DNA of 64,000 nucleotides from Tricholoma matsutake (taxonomy: Eukaryota > Basidiomycota > Agaricomycetes > Agaricales > Tricholomataceae): the NCBI GenBank assembly GCA_026075535.2, contig AP026544.2, forward strand, positions 11,780,001 to 11,844,000, read 5' to 3'. The notes under the pieces are model-generated. The model searched no databases. It saw only the letters and a list, made by a program, of their open reading frames with translations, and was not told the DNA's origin. The position numbers were made by a program, and so were the translations under genes. Shown here in pieces: positions 9,261 to 19,820 of this stretch. Numbering within the stretch: the first letter of the stretch is position 1; each line of letters starts with the position of its first letter.

Positions 9261-9361
9261 GGGTCCAAACGACTCTATCGTCATTTGGGCCCCAGGTGAG
9301 TTTTTTCTTTTTTCTTTTCCCATGTTTTCTTTAAGCTAACACATTTTTTCATTAATTATAG
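9261..9361 (+). other. Hairpin plus intron-like unit in H3 (first)
   Basis: Stem CCAAACGAC / GTCATTTGG with one C-A mismatch that a CpG transition explains, then GGCCCCAG and a GTGAGT donor at 9296. T-rich body; AG at 9360-9361; 66 nt. Confidence 0.5.
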
Positions 9362-9681
9362 GTTATATCTATACTGTAGCAGCACAATGACCCCCAAACC
9401 ACCAAACAAGGAACAATGACGAGACCATGACCCAGCACCCACCCCTGCCAGTGCAAGCAACTGCTCGCATGGGGGAGAGCAGCTGCTAATGATGATGACG
9501 ATGACAGGGAACGATGACACCACCTGCCCCAGCCCTATGAGCCACTGCTCATAGGGTGGATGATGGGTGGAATGACAACAATTAGGAGACCCCAACAACA
9601 GCTAGCACCCCCCATAACTGCCACAGGCAACTGCTTGCAGGGTGGATGAGAGTGCAGGTACTGACAGGGAGACAAAAAAGG

Positions 9682-9771
9682 CCCAAGAGACATCAACATC
9701 TCTTGGGTCCTAGGTAAGTTTTTTTTTTCCTTTTCTCATTTCATTTTTTGATGCTAACCAACTTTTTTTAG
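9682..9771 (+). other. Hairpin plus intron-like unit in H3 (second)
   Basis: Perfect 9-bp stem CCCAAGAGA (9682-9690) / TCTCTTGGG (9699-9707), then GTAAGT at 9714 and AG at 9770-9771. The stem sequence differs from that at 4560 and 9261, yet pairing is kept. Confidence 0.55.
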
Positions 9772-9864
9772 ATACAAACTACTACTAGTGATGATGACGA
9801 TGGGGGGACACCACCAACACCACTGCTGTGAGCCCCTGCTTGCAGGGTGGAAGGTGAGGGTGAA

Positions 9865-10047
9865 GAGACAAGGGGGAAGGGAGACAAGGGGGAAGGGAGA
9901 CAAGAGGGAAGGGAGATGAGGGGGAAGGGATACAAGAGGGAAGGGAGATGAGGGGGATGGGAGACAAGAGGGAAGGGAGACAAGGGGGAAGGGAGACAAG
10001 AGGGAAGGGAGATGAGGGGGAAGGGAGACAAGAGGGAAGGGAGATGA
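9865..10047 (+). repeat. 16-bp minisatellite inside H3
   Basis: About 11 tandem copies of a purine-only-strand unit close to GGGAGACAAGGGGGAA, alternating with GAGGG and GATGAGG variants. Repetitive reading frames here are an artefact of the repeat. Confidence 0.85.
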
Positions 10048-10318
10048 CAACGAGTGGGGACACCCACGATGACACCCGCTCCACACCTACGAGCATCTGC
10101 TCATGGTGGGTGTTTTTAATTTATTTTTATAATTGATAGTTATGCCCCCTCCCCTCAAGCTTGCAAGGGGAGGGCTTACTATCATACATATTAATTACCC
10201 ACATTAATTACCCCTCACACAGATGCGAGGGGGTCAATTTAATAATCTATTCATGATATATAACAAATTAGATTTCAGTAATAAATAGATATAATGTATA
10301 TAACTTTAAATGACTACT

Positions 10319-10391
10319 TGGCTTAAGTGATAGAGTGTGCATGTTTCATTGTCATGTGATTCCTAGTCCAGAAGGCTGTTGGTTCAATTCC
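10319..10391 (+). promoter_or_regulatory. tRNA-like Pol III promoter in H3 tail
   Basis: A-box-like TTGGCTTAAGTGATAGAG from 10319 and a consensus B box GGTTCAATTCC at 10381-10391, facing the right TIR. Confidence 0.6.
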
Positions 10392-10596
10392 TGCTGTGCA
10401 CACATCATTTTGTGAGACTTATAAGACTTTCTCTAAGACTGGAACTCGGACTTTACTTGGTCAGTACTTTAAAAGGTGTAAATAAATGCACAATTGATGT
10501 TGTCCAAGCAAAGTCCGAGTGCAGTCCGAGTGTCCGAGTGTGTCCAAGCGGAGTCCACTTGGACTGGGGGGGGGAGTGTAAAGTACTGTCCCATCT

Positions 10597-11066
10597 GACC
10601 AAATCCTATTAATTTTAGTCTCATCTGACCAGAACACCCTTTTCCAATCCTCCACAGTCCAGTTTTCATGGTATCATGCAAACTTGAGCCATCCTTGATG
10701 ATGTATGAGCTTAAGCATATGCACTTTCTTCTTTGTAGCAGAGTAGAAGCCAGCCTCTTTCAATGCATTTCTGACAGTCTGAGGATGAACAGGCTGGGAG
10801 AGTGTGGAATTGATGAAATTGGTAGCCTGAACAGCATTGTCAAGCTTGCCAGAGGTGATTTGATGGAGAATGGACTGCTTGTCATGAGCAGAAAGCTTAG
10901 CAGGATGACCACCAGAGTTTTTCTCCTGGTTGGCATCAACCTCTCTACCAATCCAGCTTATGGTACCCATATCTACACCAGTTTTATCATGTATTTGACA
11001 ATGAGAATATCCTTGTTCAAGGAGAGAAAGAACAGAAGAGCATTTGGCAGCATAGATGGGTCTCAT
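10597..11066 (-). pseudogene. Tc1 transposase, N-terminal and first catalytic part
   Basis: Minus-strand frame from Met at 11066. Residues 1-110 resemble the paired helix-turn-helix DNA-binding region of Tc1 transposases (for example GYSHCQIHDKTGVDMGTISW). A TGA at 10674 replaces the Arg expected in FARYHENW. The frame then continues with VFWSDETKI, the block with the first catalytic Asp, before H3 interrupts it at 10596. Confidence 0.8.
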
Positions 11067-11428
11067 AGTGGTGGTAAAAGATCAAGAAGGTAAAGAAACC
11101 AAGGTCAACATGTCAAATGAGTACAAACAAGGTCACATGACATTGTTTATTATTCCCACAGTCCATTATTGCCTTATATTTCAGTATAACAGGAGAGAAA
11201 TTGATCAAGTAATAGAGGGTCAAAAACTGCTCCAATGAGTCTCAACTTGGTTTGGCCCATTATTCCATGTATTCTTATCCAAATCACATGACCCAAAATG
11301 TCATGGAAAGCTAAGATGATTTAGTCTTTTTGACAGGAATCTCAGGACCCTGGATTATTTCAGCATTCTATACCAATGCAATCATTGGAAAATGAGCAAA
11401 CATTGGAGCAGTTTTTTGAGCCACTGTA

Positions 11429-11764
11429 GATCAACAAATGTCAGTTATATCTCCCCTCTATGACCCAAAACATCCTGTATTATGTAAACTCAACTATCTT
11501 GATCACTAACCATGATCACTATGTCAAACAAAAGTCTCTCAATTGTCAACCCTTTTTCTTTGTAATTGGGGCCAAAAGGTCCATTCCAAATCCATGCACA
11601 GGAGATTATTCAGTATAGGGAGTCCCAATTTTGGTGAGTTTTGTTGGAGATTGACCAGGCAAATTCATAAAACAATGATAGATGCAAAAAATTCTCTATT
11701 CTGAACTTGTAAGATGGGATTTCTCTAAAGGAAGTAAGTAATACATCACTGAGAAATATTATAG
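11429..11764. other. Unassigned stretch between the Tc1-like element and element B
   Basis: It does not continue the copy 1 LTR and shows no LTR end for element B. The minus strand contains a short uninterrupted coding-like stretch (FGMDLLAPITKKKGLTIERL) that I cannot place. Element B's 5' LTR should lie near here and is absent. Confidence 0.4.
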
Positions 11765-12668
11765 ATGTATGTCATGTCTTGGGTCAGCATCACCACCAAC
11801 ATCAGCCTTGTGATAGATGTGCCAATCCTGCATTATTCCTTGGCCATCAGTCTGGCCAATGTCAATTTGGATCACCTACCCCTCAGATTCCATCCATCTC
11901 TCTTGGCTGCATTGGATGATGGTGTTGCCACAAGGAGACACAACAACAGGCTTTTAGGACGCAATTGTGGCACTTTGACATTACGATGATATATTGGATC
12001 AATCGCACATATTTTCCTCTGATGAGAAAAAGATCATATTTATCCTTTCTTATCTTAAAGGATCAGCTCTCAGTTGGTTTGAGCCTGGTCTTAATGACCC
12101 AACAGATTCCGCACACTGGGTGTGGGACTATGAGGCTTTCCTCGCCGAGCTGGAAAGTAACTTCGGCCTGCACAACCCGGTTGGAGATGCAGAAAAAGCT
12201 CTCTCTGATTTAGCAATGAAGAAAGGTGGTCATATCACGAAATATAATGTTGACTTCTGGGAATTAGCTTCTAGGGTCAACTGGAATGAAGCAGCCCTTC
12301 GTGACTGCTATTTCCACGGTCTTCCGCTCCGGCTTCGCATAGAAGTTCTCTGGGGTGGTAAACCCAACACTCTTGCAGAGCTGCGCTTCAAAGCACAGGA
12401 CAGCGACGACATCTACTGGATGCAAGAAGATGAATCCCATTTCGAAATAAAGAATTCCAGTAACATCACTAACTCTAGTCGGAAGGACTCTTCCAAAGGT
12501 CCTTCCCCACTGTCAAACCAGCAGTCTTCCGCAACAAAGAACACTCCCCAGGACAAGCCCAAGTCGTCCATCTCCGATAAGCTGGGGGAGAATGGCAAGC
12601 TTACTGGGGAGGAACAAGAACACTGCATGAGGGAAAGACTCCCTAACCATTCTTTTAACCTTTCCTGA
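11765..12668 (+). pseudogene. Ty3/gypsy element B, gag
   Basis: The main open frame 11994-12668 (224 aa) contains a retrotransposon gag core (LSYLKGSALSWFEPGL, later CYFHGLPLRLRIEVLW). 11765-11993 holds the decayed N-terminal part in other frames. No zinc knuckle was seen. The frame ends at TGA 12666-12668, just before the protease, which lies in another frame. Base composition is richer in CpG than copy 1, so the element is younger or less methylated. Confidence 0.8.
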
Positions 12669-15600
12669 CTCTTCCACCCCTTTCCGAACCCTTATTGACT
12701 CTGGCTCCTCCCACTGCTTCCTTGACTCCTCTTTCGTGTTGAATAACCAACTCAGCATGGAATCCATTAACCCAATCGGTTTATGACTCTTTGATGGATC
12801 TTGCAACTCCACCATAACTCAGATCATCAAACTTCTGGTCACCTTTCCTGCCAGTGAAGTGTTCAATTTGTCATTTTATGTAACCTCCCTTGACTCTTCC
12901 TGTTCTGCTGTACTCGGTCATAACTGGCTGAAGCAATACAATCCGTTGATTGACTGGTCTTCAAGCCAACTCGCTTTCTGCTCTGCAGATCATAGAGGTC
13001 CAGCACCCCTGACATCACCTTTGTCCCCGAACCTTCCGGTAGAAATCCTCGACTGCTCCGCATTTTCCGAACCCCCCATGCCTCCTAAGTCTACACCTCC
13101 CAACATCTCTTTCATCAATGCTGCTGCTTATGCGCGTGCTAGCAAACTTCCTGGGGCAGTAGCTTTTCAGATGACCTTCGCTCCAGAAGGGTTATCCGCC
13201 CGCTCCGCCCAATCCACTAACTCATCTGACCTCTCTGATATTCCGCCCAAGTATCACGAATTCACTGATGTCTTTAATAAGCCTAAAGCGGATACCCTTC
13301 CTCCACATCAGTCTTACGACCTCAAGATAGAGACAGAAGACAATACTCCTCTGCCTCTGGGCCACATGTATTCTCTCTCTCCCTCTGAATTAGAAGCCTT
13401 ACGAGTCTTTATTGATGAAAATGTCCGCTCAGGTTTCATCCGCCCATCCGAGTCTCTGCATGGCGCTCCGATTCTCTTTGTCAAGAAGAAGGACAGTAGT
13501 CTCTGACTTTGTGTCGACTACCGAGGACTCAATTGTCTTACAAAGAAAGACCATTGTCCCCTTCCTCTCATTTCCAACCTCCTCAACTCTCCCCGAAAAG
13601 CCTGCTTGTTCACCAAGATAGACTTGCGGCACGCTTACCACTTAGTCTGCATTGCAGACGGTGATGAATGGAAAACTACTTTCTGCACCCGCTATGGATC
13701 TTTCGAGTGGTTGGTGGTTCCCTTTGGACTCACTAATGCACCCGCAGCATTCCAGCATTTTATGAATGACATCTTCAGCAATATGCTGGCTGTTTGTGTC
13801 ATAGTATACCTCGACAACATCCTATTCTATTCCAATGACAAGGCCCAGCATGGGGCTCATGTCAAAGAAGTCCTCTGCCGTCTCTGGAAAAATGGACTTT
13901 ACGCCTCTCCACAGAAATGTGAGTTCCACAAAGACACCGTTGAATATTTAGGTTTCATCCTTTCACTGGATGGACTGTGGATGTCCGAGGATAAAGTCAA
14001 AACCGTGCTTGACTGGCCCGAGCCTAGGAAAGTTAAAGATATTCAATCCTTCTTAGGCTTTTGCAACTTTTACTGCCGCTTCATTAATGGCTATTCAGAC
14101 ATTGTCATCCCACTCACCTGCTTGACGCAGAAATCCGCACCTTGGGACTTCAACAAGAAATGCCGTGACGCCTTTGAAAGGCTCAAACAAGAATTCACTC
14201 ACGCACCAGTCTTAACTCAATGGGTACCTGACTCACAGATGGTACTCAAAACTGACGCTTCTGACTATCCCTTAGTGGCCATCCTTTCGGTTTACACTGT
14301 GGATGGAGAAATCCATCCAGTCGCTTTTCACTCCCACTCCTTTAATCCCACTGAACTAAATTACGACACCCATGACAAGGAACTCTTGGCCATCTTTGAA
14401 GCCTTCAAACACTGGCAGCAGTACTTCGAGGGTTCCGCAAACCTGGTTGATGTGGTCACTGACCACAAAAATCTTGAGTACTTCAGCACTACTAAGTTGC
14501 TCACCTGCCGCCAGGCCCGTTGGTCTGAGTACCTTTCCCAGTTCAATCTCATCATCCACTTCTGCCCCGGAAAACTAGGGGCCAAGCCAGACACGCTCAC
14601 TAGACGTTGGGATGTCTACCGCAAAGGGGGAAATAGCAACTTTGCCTCCGTAAACCCAACCAACTTCCAACCTGTATTCACACAGGAACAGCTCACCTCT
14701 TCCCTCTGCGCCACCTATTTCGCCACACCCATCCTTTGACAAGCAGTAATCATGGATGTTGAGAAACTTCACCATGACATCCGCACCTCCCTACCTCTTG
14801 ACCCCTTTTCATCCGCACATCTTCCGACACCTATTGACCCCAACTGGACCATAGACGATGCAGGTCTCCTCCGTCACTTCGACCAGATCTATGTTCTGGA
14901 TGTCGCGGATCTCTGCCTCAAGGTCCTCCAATACAAACATGATCATATTCTCTCTGGCCACTTTGGACAAAACAAAACCCAGCAGCTTGTCCACCAGGAA
15001 TATGTCTGGCCAAACCTCCGCACCTTCGTCCAGGAGTTCTGCCAATCCTGTACGACTTGTAAGCGATCCAAATTGCCTCGACACAAGCCCTACAGATTTC
15101 TAAAGCAACTTCCGGTTCTGGAACGACATCTCCATGGATTTCATTGAGCAACTACCCGACTCTAATGGTCACACCGCTATCCTGGTCATTGTTGACCGCC
15201 TCACCAAGCAAGGCATCTTCATCCCAACTGTCAATGAAATCACAGCCCAAGAACTAGCCAACTTGTTTGTCCTCCACGTCTTCTCCAAGCATGGCGTTCC
15301 ATTGCACGTCACTTGTGACCAGGGATCCGAGTTCGTCTCTCACTTCTTCCACTCCCTCGGAAAAGCGCTCAACATGCAGATCCACTTCACTTCCGGCTAT
15401 CACCCACAAGGAGATGGCCAGACAGAATGGCTCAACCAGACCTTGGAGCAATACCTCCGAATTTTCTGTAACTACCAGCAGGACAACTGGTCCCATCTCC
15501 TTCCCTTAGGCAAATTTGCCTACAACAATGCTCCTTCTGCCTCTACAGGTGTATCCCCTTTCTTTGCCAACAAAGGCTATCACCTGAACATTTCCATCTT

Positions 15601-16207
15601 TCCAGAATGCGACTTAGCTTCACAGCACGCCCGTGGGTTCATCGTTGACTTAGATGACCTTCATCAGGAGCTTCGGAAACAACTTGCAGCTGCTCAATAG
15701 CGTTATCAAGGTCCTGTGGACAAACATTGGGCACCCGCACCCAACTTCAACATTGGTGACTCTGCCTATGTCACTGCGGAAAATATCCGCACCACTCGTC
15801 CCTCCAAGAAACTTTCCGAAAAGCACCATGGCCCCTTCAAAATCATCGCCTGCCCAGGCACTCACTCAGTCACCTTGTGGCTCCTGGATCACATGCGGGC
15901 CATTCACCCTGTTTTCCATGTCTCTCAACTAGAGAAACACTCCCCGAACACAATTCCAAATCAAGTACAACCTCCACCTCCAATCACCATCGACGATGAG
16001 CTCGAATATGAGATCGCTGAAGTCCTCGACTCCAAAGTTGACAACCGACGTCACTGCAAGATTCTCTACCTCGTCCGATGGGAAGGCTACCAGGGAATCG
16101 ATGAGGAGACCTCCTGGCTACCTGTTACGGAGCTTGACCATGCCCAAGAACTCCTTGCGGATTTTCACACTTGCTACCTGCAGAAACCCGGACCATTACC
16201 TGTTTAA
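12669..16207 (+). pseudogene. Ty3/gypsy element B, pol (protease to chromodomain)
   Basis: Near-continuous polyprotein. Protease TLIDSGSSHCFLDSSF near 12695; RT 13390-13990; RNase H 14230-14600; integrase zinc finger near 14930-15060 (H..H..C..C) and DDE core 15134-15500 (GDGQTEWLNQTLEQ); chromodomain 16000-16180. Disruptions are few: TGA at about 13504 and 14737 (both fit CGA origins), TAG at about 15698, and one frameshift near 15130. The RT catalytic motif is YLDN (13813-13818, GAC AAC) instead of YLDD, so the enzyme would be dead even without the stops. Confidence 0.85.
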
Positions 16208-16497
16208 AGTCTATTCACGTTACTTATTCACTCAGTCTGAACTCAGAAACAAAATTCATTGAAAAGTTTTTTTTGGATCCAACTGGATCCCTACACTACA
16301 TCCACTTCTCCCTCTCCGTCTTCATCACCCTCTCCCCCAACTTCACCCTCTTCTCCGCCCTCGTCCTTCTCTTCACCCTCCTCACCTCCACTCTCACTCT
16401 CCTCCCCGTCATCCACACGCCTTTTCTCCAGATACCTCTGGAAGGCCGCCCAGTCATCTCTGGACTTGCGGATCCCACGTCTTTCCCACCGGGACTC

Positions 16498-17264
16498 TCA
16501 CACCACTCGCTCAACCTCCTCGGCGCTTTCTTCCTCCACCCACTCTGGGTCCAAGGCATCCCAGATCTCCCCCATCGACTCCCACACTGCATTGGCCACC
16601 TCAGCAAATCCCTTCCTTATCACCTTCATCACCTGTTGCATTACCTCCGGGTTATCCTCGGTTGCCCTGGTCGTTCCTGCTGTTTTTGCTGCAGGGGCTT
16701 CCTGCCCCTCCCACGCTACCTCCTCACACTTATGTTTGACACACATGCAGTTGTTGCACACGCATCTCTTCGCACCCATCTTGAAACATGAGACCTTTTG
16801 ATATTTGCATCTGGGCCACTTGTCAGTAAGAGAAGATGGAGAAAGGAAATCAGTATGCACCTTTTGCAAGGCAACACAGCCTGCACCTGCACCGGACTCT
16901 CCAACTCCTCCGACCCCACTCGCACTGTGGACTTGGCGACTTTCTTCTTCTTTGGGGACTTGCTCCCCTCTGCCTCATCCTCCAGACCTGCAGCCGTAGC
17001 CGCCCACTTTTTCTCCGCTCATTTTGCGGCTGAAGCCTCCTTTCTCCGCACTGCTGCCTGGCACGCCTCCTGCGCCTTCGCAGCCTCCTCTGCTGCCTTC
17101 TGCGCCTCCTGCGCCTCCTGCACCCGACGCTCCTCCTCCCTTGCTGCCTCCTCCAGTTCCCTTACCTCCCATTCCATCTGCTCTTTCATCTCCCGCTCCC
17201 TCTGTTTGTACTGAGCCTTCATTGCGGCCAGCTTGAGTTGAGCAGAACCTGCTGGGAGGGACAT
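16498..17264 (-). pseudogene. Antisense coiled-coil / Cys-rich ORF near the 3' end of element B
   Basis: Reads against pol, between the chromodomain and the 3' LTR. Met at 17264 (MSLPAGSAQLKLAAMKAQYK) starts a strongly charged Glu/Arg/Ala-rich segment, very likely coiled coil, running to a TGA at 17019. Same-frame Lys-rich sequence follows to about 16870. After a frameshift comes a Cys-rich stretch (CKYQKVSC, CVCNNCMCVKHKC) and an acidic tail. From memory, similar antisense ORFs occur in other basidiomycete gypsy elements, but I cannot name a function. One stop and one frameshift make this copy a pseudogene. Confidence 0.55.
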
Positions 17265-17398
17265 TTTGTATAGGTGATGGGAGTAGGAAGTGAACAAAAT
17301 TTTTCAACCAATTGCCACATTCGGAATTTTCAACCAACTTCCTCATTCAGACTCAAACCCTCACGTGCCTCGTAGGCTCGGCACTAAGGGGGAAATAC

Positions 17399-17851
17399 TG
17401 TCAAGAACCATTCCTCACCCGATCGGAACCTGCATCCATCTGATCCTTTTCCGCACCTCAAACCCAACTTTTGTCTATGCCTTCCATTTTCGTTCCCAGC
17501 TGCCTTGCACTGCCCACACTGCTGTGCACCAGGCCACCTTGTACAGCATCCACAGCTGCCTTCCCAGGGCTGCTGTCTCTATTGCAAATTCAACTATGGA
17601 TTCCTGTGCAGCTTCCACTAGATAATTTATCTACGCAGTCAAGACACTGCCACAGTCTTTGTTCCTGTTCCACATTATTCCAGACTACAGTATTTAAGCT
17701 TAGTTAGTTTCGCCTTGTACTCCTCAGTTCGTATATCGACATAGACTTGACTTTACCCTGCCAATCTAAACCTCCTTCTACTCCAACCTCTGTCCTCTAA
17801 GAGTCTGAACTCCATTCGACTCAACCTCTAGTCTCCCTCTGAAGTTCTAAA
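17399..17851 (+). repeat. Element B 3' LTR, first part
   Basis: Begins TGTCAAGAACC directly after a purine tract (AAGGGGGAAATAC, 17386-17398). Interrupted at 17852 by element A. The remainder lies at 24055-24265 and 24667-24718. Confidence 0.75.
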
Positions 17852-18232
17852 TGTTAGGAAACCACCCCATTACCTAATAAACTTTCATTTTTATTTTATT
17901 ATGTCGAATTAAGCTACATGACACCAAATGACGCTACATTTTGATAGCATGAGAATTTTATTTCGCATGCATCAAAATGCATGTGCATGTACGAGTACAT
18001 CGGTAACAACAATGTACAATATATGTAACATAGTATATAAACCCTAAATATATGCCTAGGGGACCCTAGTTGTGTTCTCTTAGGTATTCCACCTACATTT
18101 TTGGTGTGAAAGGCCTATCTCAACAAACTTACCTATTAATAACCCCTCGCATCACGCACGCGGATCCCACCCCCTTCTTGTAGAGAGAACCCGCATGGTC
18201 TTAGCTAGCAGATAGTGGGTGTCGCCCTAACA
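17852..18232 (+). repeat. Element A 5' LTR
   Basis: 381 bp, TGTTAGG..CCTAACA. Nearly identical to the 3' LTR at 23653-24054 except for a deletion of about 21 bp between short direct repeats near 18153 and scattered C/T and G/A changes. The flanking pentamers (CTAAA left, CTAGT right) do not match cleanly as a target duplication. Confidence 0.9.
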
Positions 18233-18722
18233 GAAGAACACAACTACCCATATCAGTGCACCTTCTCTTACTTGCGCATACGTCATTGTTTCACCGTGCC
18301 ACATCCGATTACTCATCCTTTCGGCACGAGCCAGAAGTACTTGTATATACATAATCTACCTTTTCTTTCATAAGCCGATGCCAGGCCTTGCCTTACATTG
18401 TGACTGCCAGTGATCGAGAGGCAGCACTCATCATTAGGACAGCTGCAACCAGACAACCAATCGGATCTGGTTTAGTTATGATTTACATTACTCTATTCGG
18501 ATGACTATTTTAGTTACAAGCCGAATTCAGTGATATCTCCAAGATCAGGCACTGTTGGAAGGGTTGTTGATCTGAAGTGTCAAAATAGGCGCCCGACAAA
18601 CCATTGACAAACCATTGACAAACCTCGACAAACCTTATCATGTGACCCGTAGACATTTGGAGAGGTCTCGAAGTAAAATTTTGAATTTGTCAAAGAAGTG
18701 ATTCATCACAGATTCTACAATT

Positions 18723-19820
18723 ATGTCCAAACCTTCAACTTCTAATCCCGGTCCTAATTTTGTTCCCATACCAGCACTAGAGGCGAAAATTGATGCGCTC
18801 ACAGCACAAATGTTGCAATTAGTGTCAGTATTGGCAGCATCACAGCCCAGACAAGTGGAAGTACAGCCAGAGACAACAGGAGAAAGAGATGATGAGATGG
18901 AGGAGATGGTGGAGTGGATATCGCAGGAGGATGAGACAGTGGAGAAATCCAGAAATGGAAAAGTGCGCTTACCTAAGTACGTGCCCCCGCAAATCTTTGA
19001 CGGTACCATGGAGAATACAAAATCCTTCATCAGCTCTATAGTATTGTACATCCATGGGAGGAAGCCTGAGTTTTGTACAGCCGAGTCTAGGATTATGTTT
19101 GCTCTCTCATACATTCAGGGGGGGAAAGCACAGTTCTGGAGAAACAATCCTATTAATCAAATTGCCACGGGAAATAAACCTTTTGCAACCTTTAAGGAAT
19201 TTCTGGAGAGATTGGAGGCACAGTTTGGAGACCCTAATCCAAAGGCAACAGCCAATGCTAAATTAAAGACCATGCGCCAAGGTTCCTTAACGGTGGATGA
19301 ATTTATTTTGCAGTTCAAAGCAGAAGCTTCACAAACGGACATGGGAGAAGCCACGTTGGTAGAGTTTTTGAAAGCAGGATTAAATCCCTCTTTATTCAAC
19401 TCTATCTACCGACTACCTTCTATGCCAGAGAAGTTGGATGAGTGGTATAATTGGGCAATGCACCTTGACCAGCAATATCGGCAGGAACAGGCGGAGTCAA
19501 AGTTGATGTACGGAAGTAGTAAATTTGGAAAGTCATCAGGAGGAAAGTCCGAGAAAGGAAAGGCGCCTCAGGCGCAAGCTCCGAGGGCACAGCCACTGGC
19601 CATGGCAGTGACACCTATAGTTACGGAGTCAGCAGCACCAGCACAGGCAATGGAGGTTGATCAAGTGGGGAGACGACCCCCACTTAAATGTTTTAACTGT
19701 GGGCAGTTAGGACACATTTCTAAGTATTGCAAGCAGAAGAGAAAGATCAGGGGAGTTACAATCGAGGAAGTGAAGCAGGAGGAAGGCAAGCAGGAGAATT
19801 TTGTGGAAGAGTCCCAGTGA
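18723..19820 (+). CDS. Element A gag polyprotein
   Basis: Open frame of 365 aa. A short coiled-coil-like N-terminus is followed by the gag core ([17 protein letters not shown]) and a CCHC zinc knuckle [14 protein letters not shown] at about residues 323-336. The product forms the particle and binds RNA. It ends at TGA 19818-19820, a stop position shared with copy 1. pol overlaps in the -1 frame, so translation of pol should need a -1 frameshift. Apparently intact, although its pol partner is not. Confidence 0.85.
   Translation: MSKPSTSNPGPNFVPIPALEAKIDALTAQMLQLVSVLAASQPRQVEVQPETTGERDDEMEEMVEWISQEDETVEKSRNGKVRLPKYVPPQIFDGTMENTKSFISSIVLYIHGRKPEFCTAESRIMFALSYIQGGKAQFWRNNPINQIATGNKPFATFKEFLERLEAQFGDPNPKATANAKLKTMRQGSLTVDEFILQFKAEASQTDMGEATLVEFLKAGLNPSLFNSIYRLPSMPEKLDEWYNWAMHLDQQYRQEQAESKLMYGSSKFGKSSGGKSEKGKAPQAQAPRAQPLAMAVTPIVTESAAPAQAMEVDQVGRRPPLKCFNCGQLGHISKYCKQKRKIRGVTIEEVKQEEGKQENFVEESQ

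Larger units (their letters stand above)
8736..10588 (+). mobile_element. H3: H-family element inside the Tc1 transposase
   Basis: 1853 bp, flanked by the 8-bp duplication TCCCATCT (8728-8735 and 10589-10596). Left end GAGGTCTTTACACTCCCCC, right end (reversed) CAGTACTTTACACTCCCCC; the GAGGTC versus CAGTAC asymmetry is the same as in H1. Contents: subterminal repeats on GGACT and GAGTCC (8757-8945, 10440-10570), two hairpin plus intron-like units, five GAGC/GCTC-type hairpins (near 9448, 9535, 9618, 9827, 10085), a 16-bp minisatellite, tail hairpins and a tRNA-like promoter. No transposase. Confidence 0.8.
8235..11426 (-). mobile_element. Tc1-like DNA transposon with long TIRs, split by H3
   Basis: Flanked by TA on both sides (8233-8234, 11427-11428). 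Outer ends are CAGCGGCTCAAAAAACTGC and, reversed, CAGTGGCTCAAAAAACTGC. Inverted repeats are long, about 217 bp (8235-8452 and 11211-11426), reminiscent of Tc3-type elements. Without H3 and its duplication the element is about 1.33 kb. It encodes a broken transposase on the minus strand. Copy 1 LTR sequence lies on its left only. Confidence 0.85.

Noticed and set aside
9754..10096. Repetitive Ser/Pro/Leu protein on the minus strand
   Set aside because: All three minus frames are open over the 16-bp minisatellite because the repeat contains no stop; not a gene.
17019..17236. Plus-strand Pro-rich proteins over the antisense ORF of element B
   Set aside because: Mirror of the Glu/Arg/Ala-rich antisense frame; composition alone keeps them open.
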